Shown one piece after another: positions 36,606 through 48,326 of a stretch of 64,000 nt of DNA. This stretch comes from Zychaea mexicana. Its lineage: Eukaryota > Mucoromycota > Mucoromycetes > Mucorales > Lichtheimiaceae. Under the pieces are notes generated by a model, which was not told the DNA's origin, made no database searches, and saw only the letters and a program-made list of their open reading frames with translations. The stretch is taken from contig NW_026516771.1 of assembly GCF_025766255.1 (NCBI RefSeq), positions 1 to 64,000 of the forward strand, given 5' to 3'. Numbering within the stretch: position 1 is the first letter of the stretch; each line of letters begins with the position of its first letter. The position numbers were made by a program, and so were the translations under genes.

Positions 36606-37130
36606 TCACGGAGAACGTGTCATCTCCAGAATCTCTTGCTTGTATTGATCCACACGACTAAAGTCCCGTTCAATGGATTGAATGATGCGTCGTTTACGTT
36701 CTTTAATGTGCTGCATCAGTTCTAGTTCGAATTCTGTCGGCTCTTGTTGATTTTGCAGGTCGAGCGATGGAGGAAGAACAGCGTCGCTGGGTCGTATAGC
36801 ATCGAGTCGTTCGAGCAGACGCAGTAATAGCTCATTACAGTGAGCAAGCGGATACTCGGTCTTCTTCTTGATGTCATCAACGGAAGGATCACTGACCGCT
36901 ACATGGATGGCGTCCAAGTCTTTTTGGATAGCTTCTTGGTCGCGTTTGATCTGCTGTAAGAGTTTGAGTGCATCTCTGTAACCTGCACGCGCGCGTTTTC
37001 GTTGTTTCATCTGTCGATCGTTCTGTACAACATACCAGGCTGCTGTTGCTGCTGCTATTGCTCCAACGGTCACGATTGCTGTTGCTCCCAACCACTTGAT
37101 GTTGGCTTCCTTGCTACTATTGCTCAACAT
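36606..37130 (-). CDS. Membrane-anchored BAG-domain cochaperone (SNL1-like)
   Basis: Single exon, 174 residues from the ATG at 37130. An upstream ATG at 37178 would add 16 residues (MSILCVGKKFKRGQNN), but MLSNSSKEANIK puts the membrane segment near the N-terminus as in yeast Snl1. One hydrophobic stretch (WLGATAIVTVGAIAAATAAW, about 13-32) is followed by a basic stop-transfer (RQMKQRKRARAG). A helical domain then carries YPLAHCNELLLRLLERLDAI, an Asp/Pro-rich break, and HIKERKRRIIQSIERDFSRV, matching the second and third helices of BAG domains. The expected role is an Hsp70 nucleotide-exchange cochaperone on the ER or nuclear membrane. It follows LSG1 on the same strand (162 nt). Another helical membrane protein cannot be excluded. 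Confidence 0.72.
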   Translation of the reverse strand: MLSNSSKEANIKWLGATAIVTVGAIAAATAAWYVVQNDRQMKQRKRARAGYRDALKLLQQIKRDQEAIQKDLDAIHVAVSDPSVDDIKKKTEYPLAHCNELLLRLLERLDAIRPSDAVLPPSLDLQNQQEPTEFELELMQHIKERKRRIIQSIERDFSRVDQYKQEILEMTRSP

Positions 37131-37292
37131 GTTGTTCTGCCCCCTTTTAAACTTTTTTCCAACGCATAAGATAGACAACGAACGTCTGCAAGGCTGACAA
37201 CCAAAAAAAAAAACTATAATTTTTCCTCCAGAGAGCGGGGTGATGTCACTTTTGTGGGGGGGGAGGGGGGGATTTTATCAATTTTTTATTTT

Positions 37293-39840
37293 TTACAAGT
37301 AATCGCTATAACCGGCACCACTACGACTCTTTTGATTCTTTCTGCCCTTCTTGTGATGCTTCTTGCCATTTCCCTCAGCCAGTCCCGACTCTTGGGCATT
37401 CTGCTGCACCATTGCCATGCGTTCTTTTCTTCCTTGCGGCAAGGGCAAGCCATCGTCTCCCGTTACCTGTTGGTGCGGATATAATGTGACTCGCGAAAAC
37501 CCACCGCGCATCGATGCGGCAGCTTTGCCTCGTACGGTGGGTGCTGCCATGTGATTATTGAAAAACGACTTGTCGACAGCTTCAGTCTTGGATCCACGCG
37601 CTACATTGGTAGGCGAATTGCCGGCAGGTGCTACATAGTTCAATGCCGAAGCAGGCACACGTGTTGTGGGCGCCAGTTTTTTGGTCGTTTGTAAAGCAGC
37701 CTTGTGGTGTTCGTCGTTAAAGTGTTCGCGGTCAGTTGTTACATTAGGCGGTGGATGGCAGTACAGCAGCTTGCCGTTGACATAATCTTTCAAAACGTAA
37801 CGAGCTGCACGCGCTTCGTCTGGATTGCCTTGGCTGGATCTAAAGTAGCCTCGGGCAACTAGTGTATGCATGTCATGTTTAGTAACATGCAAAACAATCC
37901 CTTATTCACAACAACAGCACATGTTAAGAGAAGAATACATACTGGCATAGGCAGATAATAATTCGGCACTGGTGGGGATACCCGTGCCACCATCCTCCTT
38001 GGGCTGTGTCCTGATCCGTATACCATAGGTGGCTTCAACAACTGGCTGTGGTATCCGTTGTGCTACCAGCGTGGTTGGTCCCGTATGTTCACGCAGTTGA
38101 TCAATCGGTAAAACGCCGTTACAGACTTGATCCGCTTTGGTTGTCGAGAATGTGGGGAAAACAAGACCGGGACAATCGCAAAGAACCAGCTTTGGCGTCA
38201 AGTGGATCGTTTGGAAATGCTTGGTTTTACCGGGCGTGGAGGACACAGACACACGTTTTTCTCCAATCAATGCATTGATCGTACTGGATTTACCAACGTT
38301 TGGATAACCCACCAGACCAATCATGATTTTGGGTTCTTCTCCTTCCTCATCCTCGCCTTGCTCTAATCGTTGATGTACTATTAGCTTCTTTGTTGTTGTT
38401 GTTATCTCCCCCCTTCTTCCACCGCAAAAATCAAAAATCTTACGTTTGGGTGTTTCGGCAATGAGCAAGTCAAGTAGGTCGGTAGTTGTGCGAATACGAA
38501 TACGTTCATCAACATTTTCTGTTGGTTCCTCTTTATTTTGTGAAGAAGAAGAGATGGTCGTTTTCGACAATTCTTCTGACACCTCCTTGTCCGCTTGACT
38601 ATGGTTACTGCTGCTTTCTTCCACATCGTCGTCATCGTCATCATCGCTTTCATCATCCCACTGTTGTGCCTTTTCTGCTTTCAATGCCTTTTCGTATTCC
38701 TCCTTTTCCTGTGCCAGTCGTTCTTCTTCTTGCTCCTTGGCTGCCAGGGATGCCGAGAAAAAAGTGTACCGGATGCCTTGAGAGTCAAAATAATCTGCCC
38801 ATTTCCGTCTACAACATACCCACACATCCCCAAGTGTTAGGTTATCGCATCATAAAAGAACCTGTATGGCCCACCATAACATACCTTTGCATTTCGGTCA
38901 GAAAGTCTGCCTTGTTGATAAGCAATAAATTATTCTTGTTTGGATCCACTTCCTTGACACTTTTTTCCAAATCGGCACTACGAAACAGCAACGGGTTTCT
39001 TGCATCCACAATCTGAACCACCAACTGAGATCGTTCAATAACTCGCCACAGTTGTCGCCATACTTCCAAGTTCTTTTCATAGGGTGTCAACAATAATCCT
39101 TCATCCTCTTCCAATCTAAATTTTTAAATCAAAAAAAGAATCCATGTTAGCTCCTCTTTTTTTAACCGGGTGCAACTCGCCCACACACTTATATTACGAA
39201 GGGCATAGAAAACCCTGAAACGATACTTTACTGTGCCATTCCACGTCGCCATTCCAAGAAACTTTCTCGCTCCGATCGGTGCAACTGGTCAGCCGTCATG
39301 CTCTTGTCCCAATGAGGTCGTCGAGGTACTGTTAGCTTGTCGATATTTTCAATGTGTTTGGCGATCGTGTTCTTTTCTTCTTCTTCGGTCAATAAGAACG
39401 GGTTTTTGTAGGAATCCTGTACCACGCGTACATTGAGCTTTTCTAAAAGAAAGTTAAGAAAAAGGTCCCGTGAATATGAGTACTACGAGGAAATATACGA
39501 AAGGTGCTTCCATATATCAAACACGCACCTGCAGTGAATTCGGTTCCTGCCAATGCTGCGGTACTGAGAAAGGCTTCAAGATCGTTCTCTTGTGTAATAC
39601 TCTGCATTTTCACCCAATTGGGTTCTTCACTCTCTGTTGTATGCTACAGTATACAAGAACACATGTACCGTTTTTTGATCAGCTCTCGTTGGACTGCATG
39701 TATTTGTAATCAAAAAGGAAAGAGATATAGCAACTAACCAGTCTTCCTTCATCGACTTTAATGGCACGTTGACCTTGGAATCGCGATTTAATAACAGCAC
39801 GACCCAAGGTGCTTTGTTGTTTTTTTCCTTTAGGGGGCAT
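37293..39840 (-). CDS. LSG1: Large-subunit GTPase LSG1
   Basis: Cytoplasmic circularly permuted GTPase that releases the export adaptor NMD3 from pre-60S ribosomes. Six exons: 39840-39739, about 39631-39529, 39442-39232, 39115-38885, 38808-37943, 37858-37293, giving about 692 residues. The permuted G-motif order is visible: LLINKADFL (G4) precedes GYPNVGKSS (G1), SSTPGKTKH (G2) and CDCPGLVFP (G3). The N-terminus (MPPKGKKQQSTLGRAVIKSR) and the Lys-rich C-terminus (KHHKKGRKNQKSRSG) are typical, and an acidic insert (poly-Asp/Ser) separates G4 from G1. The exon-2 acceptor is weak (GAG at 39632). A 66-nt in-frame stretch (38443-38378) has a GTAAGA donor and a TAG acceptor and may be an extra, optional intron. 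Same strand as the BAG gene downstream. Confidence 0.93.
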
Positions 39841-41016
39841 TCCGGATAAGTGAGTTATTTATTCGTTTGTTCGTCGCTTGTCTTTGTCGCAAAGAGACAA
39901 AAAATTAAAGCTGCACCTTACCGAGCTGAGCTCGGCATGAAAGTAAGGGACTTGTGTGGCTTATATAGAAAGATGAACTGCAACCAATGTCAAGAACCCC
40001 TTCCCTTGCTTTTCGTCAGAACTTTACCGATATATTCTCTACTGAGACGTGTGTTTGTCACACTAAGATACACAACAGCATGTTGGTATTAGCAGTTCTC
40101 AATATGCGGATCCGTTTCATGCGGATTAAACTCTATTTAGCTTTAGCCTTTCCTACACACAAAAGTAAGCATTGGCTCATTATTTTGATGCTGCTGGTAA
40201 CTGCAGTTAAAGCAGAGGTGGAAAAATGGTCTTCAAATACATATTGCAACAGATGAGTGTGCTAGCCTTCTAAACTTATATCATGTTGTGGGCCGTTCTA
40301 GCTTTAGACAGACTATTAGCTGGCATCGCTCTCAGACGTTGCTACTACAACAAACCAAGATATTCTTCTCTAATGTATAATTAATTATACAACAAAGTGG
40401 TGTGTCTCTGACATAAGCCCACCCTAAATCCCTCTTTTTTAAACTTGTCATATTACTATGTAACGTAAATTGATGCGCACTGTAGATTATTAGCAATTCA
40501 ACTTTGCGTAATTTTCATCAATACTTCATCATTAATAGCAGCAGCAACAGTTTATTCTGTATGATTCGTTTGCGAAACCATTACATATACCGTACATTCA
40601 GTTGTATGAGAGCAGCAAATCATCATATCAGGATTAACACCTACGCTATAAGCACCATGTACAGCCGATGTATAAGCTAATCTTAGCGCTTTTCCTTCAG
40701 AGGGAGAACAAAGGCGAAAGGATAGTATCATCAGATTAAGCAACACAGTATGTCACTGTAGTCGAACACTACTCATATACAATCCATCCATATTTATTAT
40801 AGCTCTTTTATTACACATATGCTATGGTAGATCGATCATTTGCTTTCTGCATTACTTGGCTCGACGATCGGAGAGGAATTTAGAGTACAAATAAGTGTCA
40901 CTCGTTTTTTGTTGACGTCAAACTACGTAGTATTCTTTCGCGCAGCAATATGTGATTGCGTTATTCTTTTCTTTTTCTTCTCTTTTCGCTTTTCGCACTT
41001 TTTTCAAGACACATTA
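39841..41016. other. Intergenic region between LSG1 and SPO11
   Basis: Divergent intergenic region of 1.2 kb. No gene is recognised. A frame open from 40840 joins the SPO11 first exon in phase and would add 59 residues, but its composition is hydrophobic/aromatic and unlike the downstream part. Otherwise it holds AT-rich DNA and short frames without features. Confidence 0.45.
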
Positions 41017-44000
41017 ATGGACGGCAGAAGAATAACAAGCAGCAACATGGATCTATATGACGATGACTTGGAGTGTCGTACCTCTCGGATGATGGCGTCC
41101 ACGGACACAACCTGCCAAACCCGAGGACAGCTCGACAATAACATGCTCAAATACAACAGCAACCCTAACGTCCAACCCTTTGACTGCCATATCGAAACAC
41201 GGGTCATCGCCAACTCTTGTCGCCCATGGCCGTACAACGACGAAAGTAACAGCAACTCTATCGACCGTGGTGCACTTTCATCCGTCAGCCTTGGAAGCAG
41301 CGATATATCAATGATGCCATCGTCCGGTCTTCTCAGTCATCTATCGAACCAAAACATCATTAACTCCAGAGATGATGATCATGATGACGACGACATCACT
41401 AATTTTCATAACGACAATCTTCAACAACAAAGCATTCCAGATACGCAGCTCGACCTCCTTCTCAACATGGAATCCCAGCAATTAAAGAACTTTGATGATT
41501 ACACTCTAGAAGAGGATGATGACGAGTTTAACGGTAGTAGAGTACCACAAGACACCGCAAAGCGAGCTGCAACAGACATGGAAATTGAAGACAATGAGAT
41601 TGACGGGGAGAACAGTGAAGGAGTAGAAGAATTCGACGATGACTATTTCCAGGGCCAATTGGGAACACAGCCACAGCCTCGGTAGACATAAAGAAAGGAT
41701 GATGATGTATACGCGTGAGTGCTCTGCTCTAATCTATCCGGGTGATTTCATATTTTCTATCTTCTAGTGAAACTATAATTGAGAGAATCGAACAAGTTGT
41801 TCATGAGCTGCTGCAGCGCATTGTGCTGCAGAAGGCACCCTTGGGATTTCCTGGATTTGTCGCTTCACCGTCACCAAAGCAGACATATCAAAGGTACTTC
41901 ACAATTACTCTTTTTCTTACGAGGTGGTTTCGTCGCTAATATATATAAATATATATTGATATATAACCACGAGAAACATAGTAAACGAATGCGTAATACG
42001 GAATCAGAAGCAACGACGTCATTAGCATCGACAAGCGACTATACAGATAGTCTAAATAAGAGAGATCATCAGCAAGCGAATACAAGTAGCGGTTCCACCA
42101 GTATCTGCAGCACTGCCGCCACGAGCAACAGTTCTCGTGCTAGCATTAAGAGAAAAAGCCAGGCTTCAGACAATGCTCGATCCATCAAAACATTTGGTAC
42201 CTATAAACTCTCCATTACCGGTGACAATAGACACCTAATCGCGTGCAGAGTTGTATGCTCCTAAAATTGAAATTCGTCTTTTTGCTTTTTGTTTCTTATT
42301 TCTCCATCTCCGTGCTCTCCTGATTTAGCGCGCCGGTTGAAAGTTCTCGAGATTATACACGAATCCATTTCCAACAATGTTGTCGTCTCAAAACGAGACA
42401 TTTACTACCGTGATGTGACCCTGTTTACAAACCAGACGGTAGTAGATACGGTAAGACCGGCAAACAAATTTAGCATTATCCCCCCCCCACACTGTTACTA
42501 TCACTCGCCAAGATAGCCCCAGTGTACAATGAGTGTGTGCTAATTCTTGTTGTTGTTTCCCGCGACAAACACTATTGGTAGATCGTCAATGGCTGGTCGC
42601 GTTATTTCAATGTACCTCGTTCGAGCCTGAATGTGGTATGTAGTTGCACACTTATAGCGAAAGATTTATTACAAAGTGCTGTTTTTCTACGAAAAGAAAA
42701 CACTAACAGATACATGTAATTTTTCTTTTATTATCCATGGCTGTCGGATGTAACGTGATAACATGGTCATAGACTGCATCTTCCAAAGGTTTGATTTTCG
42801 GTGCGGCGTATATCACGCTCAAAAACAACAAGGCGATCGATTGCACGGCAGATGTCAATACTGACGACAGTTATTGTAGTGATGAGCAGGTAAAGGTTGC
42901 TCACATGCAAATTACTTGTATTTTATAAAGTTTACTGATTTGTACATACAACGTGGCATAGGGCGTTTTGATACCACCGGTAAACCAAATCGCTAACGTT
43001 GTGTGTGTTGCAGAATTTGTGCTCGTTATCGAAAAAGAGGTGACGAAAAGTTTTTCTTTTTTCCATTGAAACGTGATCGAGACGAGTTAAAAGGCCTGCT
43101 TTCCATCCTATCAAGCGGTAATTGAGACGTAATTGTCATGATATTATTAGGCGAGTTTCAGGCATTTGGTCTCGACGGGATTCTCAAAAATGTTTCCCAA
43201 TGGTATCCTTATTACGGTATGTATGCATATCTATACTTTTGTACCGCAAAGATCGAGATAAGATAACGATGAAATACCTTTGTTGACCTGCTTTTCATCA
43301 CCTTTTTTTTCCTAGGGACGCGGTTATCCGGTATATGTCATTACGATTCTAGTAGTATTACATCAAGAATTTCATACTTTGGTTATTAACTAGGATTCGT
43401 GTAGGATATTGCCACGCGGCACTTCCTCAAGTATCTGGCGACTGAAAATAGAAAACTACAGATTCTCGCGCTCGTTGATTATGATCCATACGGTCTTGAT
43501 ATCTATGCTGTATACAAATGGGGAGGTCGCGTAAGTTCAGAAATCTTTTTAAGCGAACAAAAATTGACAAAGTATGTACTTTAAGAGATACACTGACTTA
43601 CGTACTTTTGATATTGCACGAAAATCTAAAGCTTCAGGCATTCGATGCACCCAACCTTGCAGTACCAAAAATCCAACTTGTTGGCCTTACAAAGAAGGAC
43701 AGGCTAAAGTTTGATATACCGGATAGTGCATTTGGTAACTTGACGGATCGTGACCGGAGCAAAGCATTGAGTATGATCATTCACTACAGCACAAAAACCA
43801 GCAACAATGGGAACACTGCGACACAACTGCAATATTCGCTGGCGAACCGCGCTGTCCATGCACCATCTAGTTGCAGCCCATTTGTGTAAGTTTCGTATGG
43901 ATAATTTAGCATTACATTGACATTGCTTCTAAGATATTTGGTCCCCAAAAAATGCGTCCCTTTTTGATTTAATAACATTAGGCGAGAAGTATCGACCATG

Positions 44001-44147
44001 CTCCACTTGAATCTTAAATGTGAGCTACAAGCATTGAGCGTCGGCAGCCAATTTGGGATGATCAGTTATTTACAAAGCAAAGTTAGCAGCAGACTGCTTG
44101 CTAGCAACAGCATCATCACAGCAAATGCGACCCATACAGCAAAGTAA
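41017..44147 (+). CDS. SPO11: SPO11 meiotic DNA double-strand-break transesterase
   Basis: Topoisomerase VI A-like enzyme that starts meiotic recombination by tyrosine-mediated DNA cleavage. Twelve exons (41017-41681, 41768-41893, 41982-42220, 42329-42450, 42582-42635, 42773-42889, 42962-43039, 43151-43216, 43316-43330, 43405-43530, 43638-43885, 43982-44147) give 673 residues in frame. The 5Y-CAP region has SKRDIYYRDVTLFTNQTVVD; the catalytic Tyr is probably 370. The Toprim metal residues are in VLVIEKE (Glu 465) and LVDYDPYG (Asp 519/521). Exon 9 is only 15 nt (GRGYP) and completes the motif ITGRGYPD. The first ~260 residues are acidic and Asn/Ser-rich, unlike the usual ~350-400-aa enzyme. 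Exon 1 may be misjoined, but exon 2 has no Met, so an upstream exon is required. The donor of exon 3 (CCG|GTGACA) is the least certain. Confidence 0.9.
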
Positions 44148-44480
44148 CATGCTTTAACCAAACAAGGAGAAAGTGTTGAACGAAATATATTGGCCCATGT
44201 AATGATGCTATATGCAACTTGCCCAGCGAGTGGTAATGACAATAAAGATCTATATGCATACAAGCTAAGATACTTCAGTACAATGGGACGGGGATAGACA
44301 GACATGTATACGTATATATGGATAAGGACATGTTTATTTAAGGCTGTCCATTGAGTAGTCGATATCATATGTACTATAGTCCCAAACTTCATCCCGCCGA
44401 CCCTTCACATTATAAAGTAGATTCATACACTTTTATTCACCCACTTAATTTATTATTGTACGAGTTATACAAAAACACTA
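44148..44480. other. Convergent 3' region, SPO11 / TAP42
   Basis: About 0.33 kb between two stop codons, AT-rich, with no ORF of note. It presumably holds the two 3' UTRs. Confidence 0.45.
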
Positions 44481-45789
44481 TTATCCTTTGTTTCCACGAT
44501 TGCCTATTTAGATTTTTATGTCAGTTAACAGAACTACGCTGTACATAAAACGCCTGTATCTTTTCACACAGCAACGGAAAAGCCGCTTACCCCATCCACG
44601 AGGATTTGCCTCGGTAAACTCGTCCCATTCTCTCTTTTTCATTGTATCTGCGTCCAGCGCCTCATGATCATTATCGTCAATTTCTTCTTTCTCTGGTGGA
44701 GACTTGCCTCTGAGAGAGTCCACATATATAAATTAGCATTCTGTGCATATCCCATATAAATTTTCTGCTGCGTCTACAAAGGTAACCTACCCTCCCTTAA
44801 TGATGTTGCCCCGTTCCTCTTCTTGTTGCAAATATTCGTCGATTGTCATTGTCGGTAAGCTATGTCCGGGTCGGAATACTTGATCTTTCAATTGCTGTCG
44901 CTTGTTTGTAATCACAAATGGCTGTAATGGTTTTCCTTGCTTATTCATTAGCGGTTTATCGCGGCCCCATGTGGGGGGAGGTATCCGTCGGTCCCTTGGT
45001 TGTGGCTCGTCTTGCTGTGATCCGGATACCATGCGTCGACGATCTTCTGCCATTGTCTCCATTTCCTTGACCATTACTAGTTCCTGGTCAATAGCCCGAA
45101 GATGTTGTAGTGCCTTGATGATGTATAACTGGATGGCTGCCTGTACCAAATCTCGCTCCATATCATCCCGATCATTTGCTGCGTTATCGGTTTCATTCAG
45201 CTGTGCTCGTAGTTCCTTGAGTTGATTCTCAGTCGCTTTTTCGCGCTTATACTGTTCGATTTTTTGCTGACGCTGTGATGCTGCGTTGAGTCTGATAGTC
45301 GCGTTGTCTCCTTCTTGTCTGTTTTTATACGCGCGTAAATCCTCACTTCGCATTAATTGGTGTTCCTCGCATAAACTTAAAAAGGTATCAAAATAATTCT
45401 TGTGTATGCTGATTAATATACGCTAAAGAGCACACACACGTGAAACTCAAAAAGAAAAAGAGTTTCTTTTTAGGTACCTTTGCAGTTTCCAAGATCGACT
45501 GACGATTGCGATTCGGATCGGTCACTTTGAGCGTCAGATCGCCGAGATAGACTGGAATCAAAAGAAATCGTAAATCTTGTGTGTTGATGTCGTCGAGTAG
45601 TTCGTTTGAGCTAAAAATGGAGAGTTGGCGTACAAGGTCGTTGGCTCTTTCTAGTCTGCTCAATGCATCGCGTACTTTGGCTTGGTATTCAGGGTCGATG
45701 CTTGCTAAGGATGTTTCCTCAAGCTCTGTCAAATAAGCTTGACCAGTAGTGAAAAGTTCTCCCAATGAGAGATTGTCAAGCGACGTCAT
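44481..45789 (-). CDS. TAP42: TAP42/alpha4 (IGBP1) PP2A-binding protein
   Basis: Regulatory partner of type 2A phosphatase catalytic subunits in TOR signalling. Exons 45789-45478, 45398-44791, 44709-44591 and 44503-44481 give 353 residues, a normal length. The N-terminal helical (14-3-3-like TPR) domain holds DINTQDLRFLLIPVYLGDL and FLSLCEEHQL. Next are the basic KIEQYKREK segment and the C-terminal family signature QVFRPGHSLPTMTIDEYLQQ ... RGNIIKGG. The end is acidic with ALDADTMKKREWDEF and NPRGWGNRGNKG. The last exon is 23 nt and is needed for the canonical WGNRGNKG ending; unspliced reading would give an unrelated basic tail. The ATG at 45789 (MTSLDNLSLGELF) starts the homologous region; the in-frame extension upstream lacks similarity. 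Confidence 0.94.
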
Positions 45790-48326
45790 GTTCCAAAAAC
45801 GTAAGCTAAGAGCAAAGAATTGCAACAAGCCAAGGCGACCTTTTAAAAGAACCAAAATTGGACTACTCCGTCAGCTCCAGTAAACTCATGAATTTGTGTT
45901 TGTTAGAGTAGCAGCACAGCTTTCATGCCAAACTACTTAGTTCTTGTATACTCTGAAGGCAACTTGCACTGAAGACTTATTTGACGTATCGTGCTATAAA
46001 GCAATGAGTAAGCGTCGCACACAAAGGGTAACAATTACCAAGTATGCTTCAATGATGAGTATCCATTTTTCCATCTTTTCAAAACGAACAATGCCCAAAA
46101 CTTACTCTTAGCACCTAGAAATTAAAGTCTGTCTTTTACCTCGGAATTGTGCACTTAGATGTTGCTGCCTTGTTGTTGATGCTGGAGCTGACATACGATA
46201 CATTTTGTATTTGCTCATTTATATATTTAGAACATTATAATATAGATACCAAACGTATACTCACCCAAAGCTATTATATCATTACGACTGCTACTTCTAT
46301 TACTGCTGCAGACATGCAAAGAACAGGAGCACAACCCGACTCATGCATATTACTGAGACATGCTGTAAAAACTATACTTCCACTTGGTCATCGATAGTGC
46401 AAGAAAGCCGGGTGCTACTGTCATGCTTTGTTCTGACCCTTGTAATTACGTCTGCAGCCCATCAAGTAGAGCGCCTTTCTGAGGTCTTATTCGTTGCTGT
46501 TGTCGAGGATGACGTTCATGAAAAAAATATGGAAAGAAAATAGGATGAAAAACAATCATTCATGGAAGAGCTGCACTAAAATGCTTTATTTATATCTCTA
46601 GTTCTTAGTCTTCCCGTAATCCTAAAATGTGTATACTCTGCCCGCAATCACTCATTGTTGCAATAAATTTGAGATGGTCAATCGAATACTTTGGTGCTAG
46701 ATGGCTCTTTGTTGCGTTACACATTCCTCCCTGACTATGTGATTCATATAGCATATCTGCACTGCCTGTGATGAATTACTCTCGGATCATTGTAAACTTC
46801 TTAATTACAAGTACACGTCATGCCGTTCATATACATACAAATAAATGACAAATACATCTATCGCAAATGATCATAAAATTCTATCCTCCTTCGTTTTGGC
46901 TTTCTGACAATTTGGGTCTGGTATGTCATCTTTCCGGCATTTCCTCACTGTCAAACCTGCTGTAAGCTGTCTTGTTTGCTATAAAATAGCATTTTGACAA
47001 TCTCATCATCATCTGTTTCTTTTCTTAGAGTAAGTTTTGGATGTCAAACTTGGAAGCCAGATTGTGTTGCTGTAAAACATCAGTATTGATAATGGATGGG
47101 TCAATGTAACGTTATGCACAATTGAATAACATGGCAACCGACCTGGACGCCCAATTGTCCTCTTTTGTAAACAGGCGTCCTCTTGTAAGACCCAGTCAAG
47201 CATGCCCTTAGTTGAGGCGCAGAACATTATTTTGTGCAGGGCGCATGTGGCTGGCTTTGGTACTTTGGAAAACGAACTCGACGATGTCCCTGAAAATATG
47301 GGAGTAGATGATGATGATCTCTTGAAAGAGTTAAATCTTACATATAACATTTGGTAAATAAAAAAGCCTTTGTCTAATATGATGATAAAACTGAGACATA
47401 TTCTAATATTTTGCACGCCACTGAGCTCTACATGTATATACCGATGAAAAAAGCATATAAAGTACCTTGACAATAGGCTGATTTGTTCTTTATTTTTGTC
47501 TTCTGCTCCATCTAGTTAAGTGATCACAGTAGCTCTGTAACAAAACTTATATAGCAGCAACAGCACGATAAAGAAGGCTTTTACTACATAGCAACTACGA
47601 TTTGTGAGTTGCCCGGTTTTCATTTTCGTAATGAGCACAGTCTCTTTGCAGTGATCTGTTAATTTGGAGTGTTTAAAAAAGAACGGCTTGATATATGTTA
47701 TAGTATCATATATAAGCTATTTACAGCGATCGCGTGTCCATAGCATGTTGACAGAGTACATTATTTTATCCTCGAGTAAGGTTTAATACTGTTGATCATC
47801 AAGCCTAGCTCTCTCTGGACAGGCGGATCAGCCGTTGACATCATATATTTCGAAATGCTATTTTAATTTCACGTGGTATAATCAATAATAGGCGTTGTTG
47901 ACCGACCGTTGGTAAAGCTAAACCTAGAAAAGCAAAAAGAAAAACTACGCTTTGACTTCGTTGATCGCCCAATAAGAATCCAAATCCTTGCTTCGTGTTT
48001 TGCACTTGGGTATGACAGCCACTCATTTCTTACTTCAGAGAAAGCTGTGATAATTTTACGGTTGTTATCATATCAAATAAAGCGCATCTACGTTACACTC
48101 GCACTACGTGCGCTATTTTGCGCCAAAGTGCTGAGCAGAAATGTATGCGTCGTACGAGGGTAAGAATGACATTTAATCCTAATGAGTATGTGAACATAAG
48201 AAAGTTAAAGTTTTTTATTGAAAATAATGAAATAATTAACAACAGTAAGCAATGATATTAAAAGAAAAGCGAGAGGGGACAGCAGCTGATGGCTAAATTG
48301 ACATAATAGGAGTGATTTTAAAAGAG
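45790..48326. other. 2.5-kb gene-poor region
   Basis: No gene recognised between TAP42 and the first stomatin. The longest frames (for example 47473-47009 minus) have an AT-driven composition and no domain. The stretch is AT-rich with no obvious repeats. A promoter for TAP42 should lie just above 45790. A non-coding transcript cannot be excluded. Confidence 0.45.

Noticed and set aside
45790..48326. tRNA or rRNA gene in the gene-poor region
   Set aside because: I looked for GGTTCGANTCC-like B boxes with matching arms and found none here. Similar words elsewhere (for example near 48343 and 56697) lie in coding exons.
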